A DNA stretch of 64,000 nt, from NCBI GenBank assembly GCA_015680685.1, contig MNCI01002098.1, forward strand, positions 705,307-769,306, read 5' to 3'. Both the position numbers and the translations under genes were made by a program. Below the pieces are notes generated by a model. That model worked only from the letters and a program-made list of their open reading frames with translations. It did no database searches and was not told where the DNA came from. The number at the start of each line of letters is the position of its first letter. The first letter of the stretch is position 1. The DNA is from Gnetum montanum (lineage: Eukaryota > Streptophyta > Gnetopsida > Gnetales > Gnetaceae). Positions 46,930 through 58,699 of this stretch are shown in pieces.

Positions 46930-48850
46930 CTTCAAGCACGTGCAGTGGTTGAGGCAACTATGACTATCCTAATATAGCTACAACCTTTGTTGATAGGTGA
47001 AGTGCATCTAGTAATCCCTTCATCTTCTCCTCCTTGCTTTGAGGATCATTCATAGTTTAGACGACATTACCAATGTGGGTTGGAATGGGAATATTCCATG
47101 AATAGGGCATTATGAGGAACATCTTCTTCACGTTGATAAACTAGGCAGTGAACTCTTTATGTTCAATATCGAACACCCTGACTATGTTCTGCAGCTCCTA
47201 GTAGTCGTTCATCCTCCTAGCTAGGTTTTTCGCAGTTGATCATTGATTAGTGAATCATTTCTTAATATGTTCATCATTTTCCACTGCAAGATTTTTCTTG
47301 GTGTCTTTCTGATGCTTGAACTTGGCCTCCTACAACAAGTATGAGCTAGCCACCTATTTCTCTAATTCTAATGATAGATGTTTGGCAATCAACATGGCCA
47401 AATTTTCATAATAGAGATTAGCGAGCTTTATATATTCTATTATTTTCTCAATCTACAACTCCTTTGTGCAGATTTCTACCTTGTTGTAGGCATCTATTCC
47501 ATCAACCATGGGTTTCTATAATTCTTTCTCTTGCTAGAGTTAATAAAGGGCTTCATTCACTTTCACCTTTGCCAACTAGATGTGTTTTTTGATTACTTCC
47601 TTTTGTAGACCAACCTACTCTTTGTGATGATCTTTAACTTTCTCAAATTTGAGAGCTTCTAATTTTTAGGTGGATACCTCGATTGTAGTTTTTTGATGAA
47701 GGGCATGAACCTCCTCCATGGAGATATTTCTATTTTTTGCTGCTACTCTCCTTAGTTGTGTATTTTCTCTAACTAGTTGCTCTAGTTGTTGATGGATGAA
47801 ATAAGTTAATTGTTGGGTAGTTGCAATGATGTTTGACACAGTTGTTTGAGTGCCAAGTGGAGGTGGTGATTGTTGCTCCTCGTCTTAGATACTCATTGTA
47901 GGAATCTTATCTTTTATCATTTTTGCCCAGTTGGTGGTCAAAACATGCCTAAAAACATCATTGGTATAATGGCATATTCCTCCCCTCTGAAAAAGTTTTC
48001 TAATGAGGCATGGGAAGGGGAGTGTCTTCGTTCCATGTTCATTTTCTTTAAATTGCTTCTTCATCTCTAGATAGATTAGCTATTGAAGGCTGATAGGGAA
48101 TCTCCCACTTAGAGCGGCAGATGCTCAGGCAAAGAAGGCAGTGATTTTTCTTGGCCTCATTGCGGGATTGATGTGGTGAGCTACAATCTTGTAGTGGATC
48201 CTTTTTACCAGTGTGAGCATGCCAAACTCCTTACGGTCAACATCATAGCACTACTAAATCTATTCTTTCTTAATGCTAGGATCTACCTGCATTTGGATCT
48301 CAGCAGGACTTGTTCCTATTTTTAGCAACCCAAGCACTACAGCAATAGCCTACGCTGAGTAGGACACTAAGATGTCCTTGATTTTTACCATTGATCTGGG
48401 CTACCTATTGTTGTAGAATAGGTATGTCTCTCCCATGTACCACTCCCTAGTGGAAGTGATGATTGACCACATGGAAGAGGCCTTTAGCTAGTCCTACACT
48501 TCTTTTGGTGCTTGCTATAGGAATGGACCAAAGCCTAACTCCTGGAGCACTATTTTTTGGACCTCTTGTGATTTGATCTAATTTAGGAAAGCCTCTATCA
48601 AGGTCACTGATAGATTTTCTTGTGGTACTGGCACATCATCTTGATGGCAATGTTTTATTATTACTACTAATTCTAGAATCTATCTAATAGATTCCAGTTC
48701 TGCCTCTTCCCTAAGAGGACCTATGGCATGGATTGCAAGTGGTTCTTCTTGGGCATGTTCTTGGCCCCTTCTTATTCTAAGCCATTTCTACCTTGGTTGC
48801 GACGGTCCTACTTCTTGCATGTGCTTTTCTTTTGGTACCATTTGTAGTCA
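46930..48850 (-). pseudogene. additional post-pol reading frame of element C
   Basis: Reading leftwards: an Arg/Gln/Glu-rich start (near 48840), a middle domain with LPFPCLIRKL near 48020 and EMKKQFKENEHG just before it, then a long Glu/Lys/Leu-rich region that looks coiled-coil (47800-47100). A similar order occurs in E at 61560-63950: LPFSCLIQKL, then MEEVHAFH against C's MEEVHALH. The (F/L)PFP.LI..L block resembles the putative plant transposon domain annotated with Athila-type elements. Function is unknown. Stops are frequent. Confidence 0.6.
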
Positions 48851-51000
48851 CAATACATCCATGGATTAGTAGATATAAAGTGTAACTTTAAATTTTTGTA
48901 CTACAACCTCTCATTAGGTAGTTACACTATGGCTAAGGTTGGACCATGGTAGATTAATTATTTTATTAATTAATTATTGTAAATGTCACCAAATCTTGTT
49001 GGAAAGGTTTAACTCTTATAATTTAGTGTTTACGAGTTGATTTCATAATTAAACCCCCTTGTGGGAGTTAGAAAAATGATACAAAATTTTGTATAAAAAA
49101 TGGCACATTTGTGGTCCTCATGATGAAGAGCTTACCTCTGATAGCTATAGGGTCAAAGAATAGAGTGATTTTGATAAAAGGTTAGGAAGTTATGAGCTTT
49201 GGAAGGTTCTGGTCTCTAAAAATGTGAAAAATTCCCTTAGCGTTTACAAGAAAATGTAAAAAATTTCAAAGTGGGGTCATGCCTATATATATTATTTTTC
49301 CCTTAGGTTGAAGGGGGCCCATATATGGGGCCTCATATACAAGTTTGCTCTATTGACGATGCGTCGTATACAAGGCTCGTAGGAAAAATATTTAAATTTG
49401 AATATCTTAGAAAATATAAGGAATTTTTCAATGAATTTGGGATCCATGGAATCCCAGAAAAGCCAGGAATATGATAAAATCATTGAAGAGGATCCTTAAA
49501 TGCTCAAAAATTAAAAAAATTGATGGAGAATATGTTTAATGAACAAAATATGTAAAGGAACACATAGTGTGAAGCAGAAGATGGATGTACGAAAGACTCT
49601 AATTGTGAGAATGGATGAGGATAAGGTACTTAATGAATCCAACCAAGAGATATGCAAGTGGGTCCTTCCCATAATAGGAACATGCCTTGTTTTTCCTTAC
49701 ATAGCCTCAACCTAAGGAGTCTATGGTTCCCATAGGTGATTAATGATCAATGGAAGCTAAGGGCCAAAACTTGAAAGATTCTACCAAAGAATTCAAGTAC
49801 AAGACATAGAATCAAGAACATGGACACTAGAAGTGAGGTGAATTATGGTCAGCATAGATGGATGATGGTGAAGGTGAAATGGAATTTCAAATTGAGGTCA
49901 TAAGATGTTCCTTGTGGAGTTTTGTGTTTAAAATTACTTGAGAAGATCTATCCTTTGTCCAAACTAGAACCAACCCCTTTTAGTGACTTTGCATCATTAC
50001 TCCAAGACCAATCCACCTCCTCAAGATATAAGAGTGCTCCCACAAAATAACCATTATTCCATAAAGAGAGAGAAAGAGAAGTAGAAAGTGAAAGAGGGCC
50101 TTAGTTAGAGGGGACCTTTAGGCATGGGTAACATGTCTTTCTAGTCCCATAACTAGTGGTTGTAGTCCATTTATTTGTCTAAGGGCTATGCTTTGAATTT
50201 CCATCTTGTTTTTTTTTTCTTTGTTTGTTTTTGTTTTCATTTTGGATGGGAACCACACCATGCAAAGATTTTATTTGACAACATAGAACGATAAGAAGTC
50301 TATGAAAAACACTCAAGTGCCCAAGTAAGTAGAAAAGTACAAAGAGTATTGAATCCCCTTAAAGTCACACCTTGTACAAATCTTTGAATCCTTTCCAATT
50401 CTAGAATCTACCAAGGTCAACAATTTATTAAAAGTTTAGTTGATGAAAGGGACCTTAAACTTCCAAAAAAAGAAAAACCATAGAGTTTTTAAATGGGTGG
50501 ATGTTGTGGACTCACTACTTGTTTCATGAAAAAGGAACCATGACTTAACAATCAATAAAAAAATTGAAAGATAGAAACCAAAAATTAGCAAACAAAACAT
50601 AAATCACAAACCACCATTAGTAATAGCTATAGCACCATTGTGTCCTGTTGGCACAAAGCATGTTTTATTAGCAAGGACTTTAAAATCACACTTAAACAAA
50701 ACAAAGTAAAATATATAAGAAAGTTTAAAAAATTCAAGAAAGATTTAAATGTACTAACAATGTTGTAAAACAAAAAATGGTGTAAAATAGGAAAAAATTT
50801 GAAAATAAAAAAGGTGTGAAATAAACAAATTATAAAATCAAAAACATGGAAAAAATAGAAAAATTGAGGAGCCATATGGATGATTAGCATGGATGGCCAT
50901 CTCCTCCATGACTGAGTTGGAAGGAGGAGATCTGAAAAATTAAGTGTGGTTGTCCATCCATTGAGGTATTTCTTACACTGGATTGCTTGGGCTCATGGAA
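48851..51000 (-). other. post-pol noncoding region of element C
   Basis: It contains the conserved block GGCATGGGTAACATGTCTTTC (50121-50141, inverse of the block in D and E), AT-rich sequence and the internal array described separately. No gene. Confidence 0.55.
49282..49371 (-). promoter_or_regulatory. internal promoter-like array of element C
   Basis: Plus-strand hexamers: GTTGAA 49307, ATATAT 49321, ATATAC 49335, ATTGAC 49352, GTATAC 49366. Steps are 14, 14, 17, 14. On the minus strand, TATAGGCATG starts at 49287, 25 bp after the last hexamer start. It lies between pol and the additional frame, pointing at that frame. Confidence 0.6.
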
Positions 51001-51329
51001 AAGCTTTACTTGCTGGAAATTGATCAACTACTTTTTATTTGGGCATTTAGGTTTGTATATGGTAATGGTTCTAGAAGGAAAGGCTTCATCAATTATATAA
51101 GATCCCTCCCACAATATTTGAAACTTTGTTTTCTAGGGTAGATGTGTGGGGTTCCAATAGAGAACCTTATCTCCTAGTTGAAATTTTACTTTTTCAATTA
51201 TTAGGTCATGTTGTTTCTTATTGAATGCCTTGTGCACTTCATTCAAAGATAAGTCTACTAATTAGTTTTCATCTAGCATGTTTAGGTTGATCAATCGTTT
51301 TTTTTATGCTAGGCTTAGGTCAAGATTCA

Positions 51330-51860
51330 GTTCACAGGTTGTTGAGAGTGTACGGAGCTCGTAGGAAGAGCAACCAATAGGGAGTTTCCATGTTGAGTGG
51401 TAGGCCCATAGAGCATCATTGAGTTTTGTGCTCTAGTCTCTCCTATATTTTCTTATGGTCCTTATTAGGATATTTGTGATCTCTCTATTAGTTACCTCTA
51501 CTTGATCGTTGGCTTCGGGGCTGATAGGGTGTTGTTAATTTATGTTCGACCCCTAAGCATTACATAAGTTTTCAAAAGGTGACATCTATAAAAGGTGTTC
51601 CATTGTTACAAATTAGTACATATGGCACCCCAAACCCATTTACAACATTTTTTATATCAATATAGTAGCATTGGATGATGTACAGTTGGTGACAATTATT
51701 GCTTCTACCCATTTGGTATAGTAGTCAACTACTAAGATGATATATGCCTTTTCATTGGACATGGGTGTGATGGGATCCATGAAGTTAATACCCCATATGT
51801 CAAATGGTTCTAGTTGTTGAATCCATTGTTGAGGATCCTCTATTCATGTAGTCATCCCAC
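51330..51860 (-). pseudogene. integrase core of element C
   Basis: The minus strand has FDIWGINFMDPITP (first Asp), VVDYYTKWVEAI, then RFGVPYVLICNNGTPFID and PISPEANDQVEVTNREI. The second catalytic Asp (usually DNG) is Asn (NNG), while the Glu is kept. Frameshifts separate the blocks. A degraded N-terminal zinc region lies upstream (52270-51950). Confidence 0.72.
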
Positions 51861-52362
51861 CATCTCATTAACAACATTCACAAGATCAGATGAACTAGTG
51901 GAAGTCCCTGAAGCTTATAGGCCAATAGTATCGTAGCATCAAGATTTCTATGGTCATGCATCTCCTAGAATAATGGCCTCTACAAGCACCTTCATGAGAA
52001 TTTTGGAGAACACATAGTTAATTTGCATCAGGGACACACCAATGAACCAAGCCATTGGTGCACACCTTATAAAGGTATCCTTTGATTTCCATGAAGTACT
52101 TTGCTTGATGAAGAAACTGTTTTTTCTTCCTAAAGTCGAAACCTTGTGGCATCTCCTGTGTGAGAAGGTAAGTGAGGATGCCATCATACCATGTTGTTTA
52201 TACAATAATTTTTTCATTTACTACTCTTGTAAAGAAGAGTTTTTCTGGAAATTGATCAGAGAGTAGGATCTCATCCTCTTTATTATCCCACCTTAACCAA
52301 GAGAGCTGATCAGCAACCACATTCTTAGTCTCTTTTCAATATACCATTATGAGACCAAATTC

Positions 52363-52660
52363 CTACATGAACATAAGCCAACATATTATACAAGGGCTCA
52401 CCATTGGCTTATTCATTAGGAAGCAAATGGCACTATTATATTTATGCACAAATACTTTATAGACAAGTACATAGGACCTAAACTTTTTGAGAGCATATAG
52501 CATTGCCATTAGTTCTTTCTCAGTTGTGGTGTAATTTAACTGTGCAACCACAATGCCTTGGCTCATGTAGTGGATGTAATATGGACATTTTTTATCATCC
52601 AAATATATAATCATGGCTCCCAAGGAATAATTAGATGCATCTATCATTATGTAAAATGGT
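52363..52660 (-). pseudogene. RNase H domain of element C
   Basis: A 94-codon open stretch reads MIDASNYSLGAMIIYLDDKK, then YTTTEKELMAMLYALKKFRS. The first catalytic Asp (DAS) and the Glu of TEKEL are present. The third Asp position reads HKYNSA instead of HTDHxA, so it is mutated. It would degrade the RNA strand during reverse transcription. Confidence 0.78.
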
Positions 52661-53820
52661 TTAGACTAGTTTGGTTCCCATAGAATTGGAGTTTCCATGA
52701 GTTTTTTCTTTTTTAGTTGTTGGAATGCATGTTCACACTCCTTGGTCTAGATGAACAAAGTATATTTTTTGTAAGCTCAACCAATGAATTTTTAATCTTA
52801 GAGAAATTCTCTATAAATCATTGGTAGTAGTCAATGTGTACAAGGAATGATTAGACGTATTTAACTATCTCTGATTAGTGTGTGATTCCTTGGATGAACC
52901 TTATCTTTTTAGGGTCTACCTCAATCTTAGCTTGAGTAATTTTGTGCCCCAGTACTATGCCTTCTTGGACCATAATTGGATTTTCTACTAATTAAGCCTA
53001 ATATTTATTTTAACACATCTTTTCAATACTTACTCAAGGTATTCCAAGGCTTGCTCAAATGTAGTCCCATAAGTAGAGAAGTCATCCATAAAGACCTCTA
53101 TCCTACTACCAATCTGCTATTAAAAAATACTAAGGACCAATCATTGGAATGTTTTAGGGGCATTGCATAGAATAAATGGCATCTTATAATATGAAAAAGT
53201 CCTCGAAGAACTCATGAATGTTGTCTTGGCCTAATCTTTTAGTGTAATTTGGATTTGGTTATAGCCACTATAATCATCCAAGAAGCTACAATAGCAACAC
53301 CTAGAAATGGTGTCCAACACTTGGTCCACAAATGATAATGAAAAATAATCTTTAAATTTTTCAATATTCAATAGCCTAAAGTTGATGTAGACCTGCCACT
53401 TGTCACCTTTTTTAACACAATTATGAGTCGACTAACCCACTCACTATCCACAATGGAATAGATGAACCTTGCCTTGAGAAGTTGTACTATTTTCTCTTTG
53501 ATGATCTACTTCAACTTGGAGTTTAGCTGTTTTTGTGGCTACCTTATTAGCTTCATGGCTAGGTTAGTGTAGATACGATGCTAGCATATCTATGGATCAA
53601 TCCTAGTCAGTTTAGGATATAACCAAGTAAAGGCTTTTGGCCCTTTGTTGACCACTTGCAATAGCTTATCTTTTTGTTTGAGAGTAAGATTTGAATTAAT
53701 TATAACTAGCTTACCATTGTTTAAAAATGCATACTCCATGCCAGTTGGGAGATTTTTTAACTCTAGGGGCTTTTTCTTGAAATTATTAGGGATTTCCAAC
53801 TATCCCCAATAGGTATCATC
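52661..53820 (-). pseudogene. reverse transcriptase of element C
   Basis: The minus strand shows KPLELKNLPTGMEYAFLN at the start, then SEWVSRLIIVLKK and, at 53092-53081, the active site in IEVFMDDFSTYGTT. FMDD in place of YxDD is the Athila/Tat form. The domain ends at EHAFQQLKKK...PILWEPN before RNase H. Many stops and several frameshifts break it. Confidence 0.78.
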
Positions 53821-54048
53821 ATCTTCATCATTGGAGAGCTAGCAATGAACTTGCTGAAGTTCATCCATACCTTCAATATAACCACATGTCAGGATCTCAA
53901 AGGGTTCCATGCATAGTATGCTACTATCTAAGTCAGTTGTTAGCCACTAGGTACCCTCCGATTTTGTGGTTGCTACATATAGGCACCTTTGGATATTAGT
54001 TTTATGTGCACACTAATTGCATGCTTTGATGAATGTACTTTTAATGAA

Positions 54049-54480
54049 CTATATTTTTTGCATGTAGTTGCATCCATTATTGCTATACACGATGCATAGA
54101 ACACACTTGTTCTCTAGTTTTCTAAATTCATTTTCCTTGGAAGTTTTCAAGGAGAGGTCCTTGATGCCCATTCGTGCATCAACAATGCTTAACCAAGCCC
54201 TTTCCTTAATGATGGGGAAGTCACCTTTATAGTTTCCTACCTTGATCACTAGAAAATTGGTAGAATAGGACCACACACAAATTGTGGTTTCAATGTCCTC
54301 CACTAACCTCAAAGGAATAGTGATTATCTTGTTTACTAATTCCAAATGAATATTGCTCTTCTTTAGAGGTGGTAAGTTCTAAGCCTTGTACATGTCATAA
54401 GAGATGAGACCGATACCAGGACCAGAATCAAGAAGAGCCTTGCATGGCTCATGGCTAGTGATTTGTAAGTAAATAAGAGG
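54049..54480 (-). pseudogene. aspartic protease region of element C
   Basis: A 98-codon open stretch (54345-54049) carries IPLRLVEDIETTICVWSYST and NYKGDFPIIKERAWLSIVDA. It is colinear with A at 38856-38614. The active-site segment upstream (near 54430) reads ALLDSGPG-like. Confidence 0.68.
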
Positions 54481-54749
54481 ACTTCTAAGATTATATTTTT
54501 TCATCAAAAGGTTGCCCACCTTGATCCAATTGGAAACAACATGAATTAACATCATGGTGTGGATCTAAGGTGGCATTTGGTTTGAAGGGCACTTGAATGG
54601 GTTTGATGTAGAGGATGAGGGTGTTGAAGATATAGGGCGACCAATTGGATTAGTTGTGAGGGTTTTGAAGGATTGTTGGGTTGAAAAAAGATCATTTCCT
54701 AGATCAATTATCTAAACCATTTGACTAAAAACTAGGTTATAAATTTGCA

Positions 54750-56660
54750 GCTCTCATAGCATTTTATTGCTATGGCTATAAGGGAATTTTAGCCTACATG
54801 GATGTAATAGGAGATAACTAGGTTGAGGGTGGAGGGATGTGTGTAGAGGAATGTAGAGGATGGTAAGGATATGGATGCTTCCCTTGAGTAGATGATGAAT
54901 GATTTTGATGATACTATAGAGGGTAATAGTGATGCTGGAATGAGGAATGGCTTGTAGAGCTTCATGGAGAAATGGGTTGCTAAACATAGTACCCATATGG
55001 ATTTGATTGCCTATAAGGGTAATACTATCTTAATGATGAAATTTCCCATGATTGTGGTTGGTTCAACTACTAGTAGTGCTCATATGGTTATGGTGGAGCT
55101 CCACTTGGATAATAAGCTTGTTGTTGTTAGTGGAACTGCCTTGGATTCCCTTAAGGATAAAATAATCATCTAGGTGCTTTCCTATGTGTTAGTCAAGGAT
55201 TGAACGTGTAAACCCTAGACTCTCATAAGTGTGACATCATAGGAAAACACCCCTTCGAATGTTCATATTGATAGATGTTACATCCAGCATCATCATCACA
55301 ATTTTTCTCCACAACTTCTACTATAGCAGCTTTGCCTTTACCCCTTTGGTAGGCATGCTTAGCTTCTTTCTAACTCCTACTATTACGATCACTATTCTAA
55401 TCTTTGTATGCTTTAACAATCTTCATAGTAGTTTATAATTTTTCATTCAAAGAGTCCCATAATTTATCAACCTTTGCCAAAATATTGGAAATATATTTTT
55501 GGATAGGCAAGGTTTTCCTATTCACCACTTTGTCGAGTGGTGACTCCTCCTCATCATAGAATTAGACCTTCCTTTTCCTAATGGAAGGATCCCTATTATA
55601 TTCTTCTATAATTTTCCTTTTTTACAACTCACCTTCTTCTTTTGCTACCTACTCTATCAGCCATTTTATTTGATCAACTTTTAGTTTGGATAGTATCCCT
55701 TGGGCATAAACCCCAAGAGTTCTTCTAGTTTTTGCTCTAAGCCCATCTATGATGTGGTGAAGTTGTTTCCTCTAAGAATAATCATGGCTAGGGCATCTAT
55801 GTAAGAGAGAATAATATCTAACCATTGTGACATCCAAGGGTTCATGTTTTTCTTGTTTCTAGCCTTGGATATGCCTTCTCAAATTGCACATTCTAGAGTA
55901 TGCCTAGTATTTATCATTAAATAGCTCAAGAATTATACTCCATCAGTAGATATATTATGGCTCTAAGGACTAGTACAAGCTTTCAACCTCCTTAATGAGT
56001 ATCTTGGGAATAGTTTGAGTTTCTACCAATCATTTTCAATGTTCTACAAGGTAAAACTATTATGAAAAACTTGTAGATCTGTTTGTGGATCAGAGTTATA
56101 TCCCCATTCAAATCTTGGGATATTGTTCATATCTAAGTGGTTGATCCAACTATCTTTCACATGTCTATTTGAAATATTAATTGCCTCTACAATGTTAAGC
56201 ATGCTTTAAGTTACCAACAAAGGCTCATCATCATTATTTCATTGTCGTCAATGATGTCCTCTATTATCTCTTCATTTATTATGGGCTTGGTGATCAATTT
56301 TTGTTATCTCATTGAGCATCTTCATCATGGTTATTCTTTCTACAACATCTTTCAAAACCAGAAGAAGAGGAAGAAGAGGATGTAGATGAACAAGATGAAG
56401 AGGGAGGAGGACTACCACCATCATGGTTTCTACCAACTTCCCTTTAGTTGTCATGACCACGTTCATCAGATTTCTTATTATCTTGATGCTTGCCTGAGCT
56501 CCTTCCTTGACTGCCATCTTTTCTGAACTCAAAATGTTGATAGTAGAATGTAGATTCAGCTTCACATCCCCATAATCAGTAAGTAGGGGTAGATAATTTT
56601 TATGTTGAGAGGCTTCAGAGAAAGGGCACTTATTATCATTTTGGTTTAGCAAGAATAAGG
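54750..56660 (-). pseudogene. gag of element C (broken)
   Basis: The capsid core reads DPQTDLQVFHNSFTL, then NIENDW and KLKLFPR (56100-56000), followed by HHIIDGLRAKTRRTLGVYAQ. A Ser/Pro-rich N-terminus (56440-56340) and a Lys-rich tail complete it. The Gln after NDW is TAG (56023-56025), the same change as in E. Confidence 0.75.
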
Positions 56661-57128
56661 GATTGGTGAATCATCTCCTCTTCACAACCTCATGATGCTT
56701 ATCCTGGTGTTGATCTCTCATACACTGTGTGTTAGTGGGATAGTAGTCCCTAGTTTCATAGCCATTCACAACATATTCCTCTTGAAGATTGTGGATGGAT
56801 AACTTTGTAAGTGTTTGAAGCAACATCATAGGCATAGATTGATCAAGGGCATTATAATGTTGCCCTCCATATCATGCCATTGCAGTTGCTCATCCTAGTT
56901 TAGGATGAAGGTGAAATCAGGAATATACTCATTTGGATGAGTATATACCACCTTGCACTATTGTGGAATTGGTGGTTTGACACCTTCATTCCTGCAAGAA
57001 AAAGAAGACATTTTGAAAACAAATAAAATATTAATGTTCACCTTGGGTTCACCCAATGATATTAATAATATTCACTAATCCTAGATAGCACATGTTTCAA
57101 CAAAAAAATTCCTTGACAATGATTCCAG

Positions 57129-57992
57129 TGATGAGCAACAAGGCACCCCTACACCCAACCATACAAATCATTGTCTTCCAAATTACACTTGTGATGTACA
57201 TAGATATGGTTAAGTGTGGTTAATCAAGGCATATGTTTTTTATTATTTTATGTTTAATGTTATTTAGTGCTTAGAGTAGAGAGATGAAATAATTTAAAAA
57301 CTAATCTAATTTAACCACTTAACTAGTCTCTAACTAATCCTAATATAAGCATTTGGTCCCACTTTCCCTACACATCCTAAACCCATGAATCCACTACTAG
57401 GTTACCAATCACTATGCTACTAGGCATACCAAGCAATAACGCTACTGGGATTACCAAGCAAATACATGCTTATGCTCAAAGCAATTGTACTTATGTACTT
57501 AATCTATTTAGCATAATTAATTAACTAATCACTTAAAGTCTAATTTATCTTAATTAATTGCATATTTCATGAAAATAATAAATGTATAAATAAATCATTA
57601 ATCTATTCTAAGTGCTACAAAGTTGATCAAAAGGCTCGTCTTTATTGCCATACACATTGGTGTTGTTTAGATACAATAGTGATCGAATAAATATCCATAT
57701 ATTTTTTGACTCTTGTTGTAGGCACTTAGAGAAATACTTTAACTTTCAAAAGGAAAAATTATAAGAGCTTTGCTACTACTATGACTTGGATGCCCATAAA
57801 CATGGTTGGGAGTTTGTATTTATGTTTTTTGCTATGGTACTACATTGATGGGGCCCTATAGATGTAGCAAATGCTACATCAATGCGACGTCATCGATGGG
57901 AAATATCATGTAAATGGGGTTCCTTCAATGGAGGCTCGTCAACGAGGCCATGTCAATGGGGGCCCATCAACATGACACTTTGATGCTCATCA
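57129..57992 (-). repeat. 5' LTR of element C
   Basis: 864 bp. Plus-strand hexamers: 57846, 57860, 57879, 57893, 57911, 57925, 57939, 57953, 57967 (TGATGG, AGATGT, TCAATG, TCGATG, TAAATG, TCAATG, TCAACG, TCAATG, TCAACA). Steps are 14, 19, 14, 18, 14, 14, 14, 14. The TATA-like ATAAATAC lies on the minus strand near 57822. The adjoining PBS (57110-57128) is badly decayed. Confidence 0.82.
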
Positions 57993-58258
57993 CATTGTTA
58001 ATTACCTTAATTAATTAATTAATTTATTACTATTAGAAGTAGCTTAAGGCCAAAACAACATCAATTATCATAGGCCTCACTTTGGACCAAACCATACATG
58101 ACAAAGCTACCACTAGTCCAAGTGGGAAGACAATGAATTATGATCAAGCCATAATGATCTAGATGCCACAACTAGTCCCATTCTTGGAATTCAACTGGAT
58201 TATGCGTGAATGCTTGTGATTTATATGGTTGAGTGTAGGGGTACCTTACTACTCATCA
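57993..58258 (+). repeat. 3' LTR of element D, right part
   Basis: It continues the D LTR exactly where C interrupts it (TTAATTACCTTAATTAATTA matches 22785 onwards) and ends TTACTACTCATCA. Confidence 0.82.
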
Positions 58259-58269
58259 TCTATGAATAG

Positions 58270-58680
58270 CTAAGCATTTACCATGCAAAGCTCTATTGGA
58301 CTTAGGTTTCATGATGAATTTGATCTCTAACAAAACATATAAAGCATGAAGCCTATCACCATTACAAGAGTGCAACATTAGGTTGGAGCTTGCAAATTAG
58401 TTTGTCACCACTCCTTTGGGACAAATTGACGATGTAGTGACTAGTGTCAATGGGTGATCCACTCTAGCCAACTTTCTAGTAATTAATTTGAAAGATGCTA
58501 ATAAGGAGTTCCCAATAATTATGAGGAGGACATAACTTAGCACAATTGATGCTAGGTTAAGTATGATAGATTTATGGGTTTAGATTTCTAAGAACGATGT
58601 ACGTGGAACCATACACACAAAAAATTCCATGTTTAATTACGAAACGTAAAGGGTGCAATAGTGGACCAACACTCCATAAC
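58270..58680 (+). pseudogene. protease remnant of element E
   Basis: Reads KHLPCKALLDLGFMMNLIS, then TTPLGQIDDVVTSVNG, FLVINLKDANKEFPIIMRR and LSTIDARLSMIDL. The active-site Asp is kept, but the triplet is DLG instead of DSG/DTG. It resumes E after D. No RT follows. Confidence 0.7.
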
Positions 58681-58699
58681 ATCAACATAGTTATTATAG

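Larger units (their letters stand above)
45702..57992 (-). mobile_element. Athila-like retrotransposon C, complete domain set, inserted in D's 3' LTR
   Basis: The element is 12.3 kb with LTRs 45702-46645 and 57129-57992. Flanks TATTG (45697-45701) and CATTG (57993-57997) match the unbroken CATTG in D's 5' LTR. Order on the minus strand: gag, protease, RT, RNase H, integrase, noncoding region, internal promoter-like array, additional frame, 3' LTR. All frames carry stops and shifts. It is the only member here with a recognisable polymerase and was once autonomous. Confidence 0.87.
22085..58258 (+). mobile_element. Athila-like retrotransposon D, inserted in E and itself hit by A and C
   Basis: The 5' LTR is 22085-23032. 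The 3' LTR is 44973-45701 plus 57993-58258, split by C. The internal region is 23033-25584 plus 42531-44972, split by A. Without A and C the element is about 6.9 kb. It holds gag, a short acidic continuation (42544-42768) and then post-pol noncoding sequence; I see no protease, RT, RNase H or integrase, so it is non-autonomous. The flanks ACTAA and TCTAT share only CTA, so the target duplication is not clear. Confidence 0.8.
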
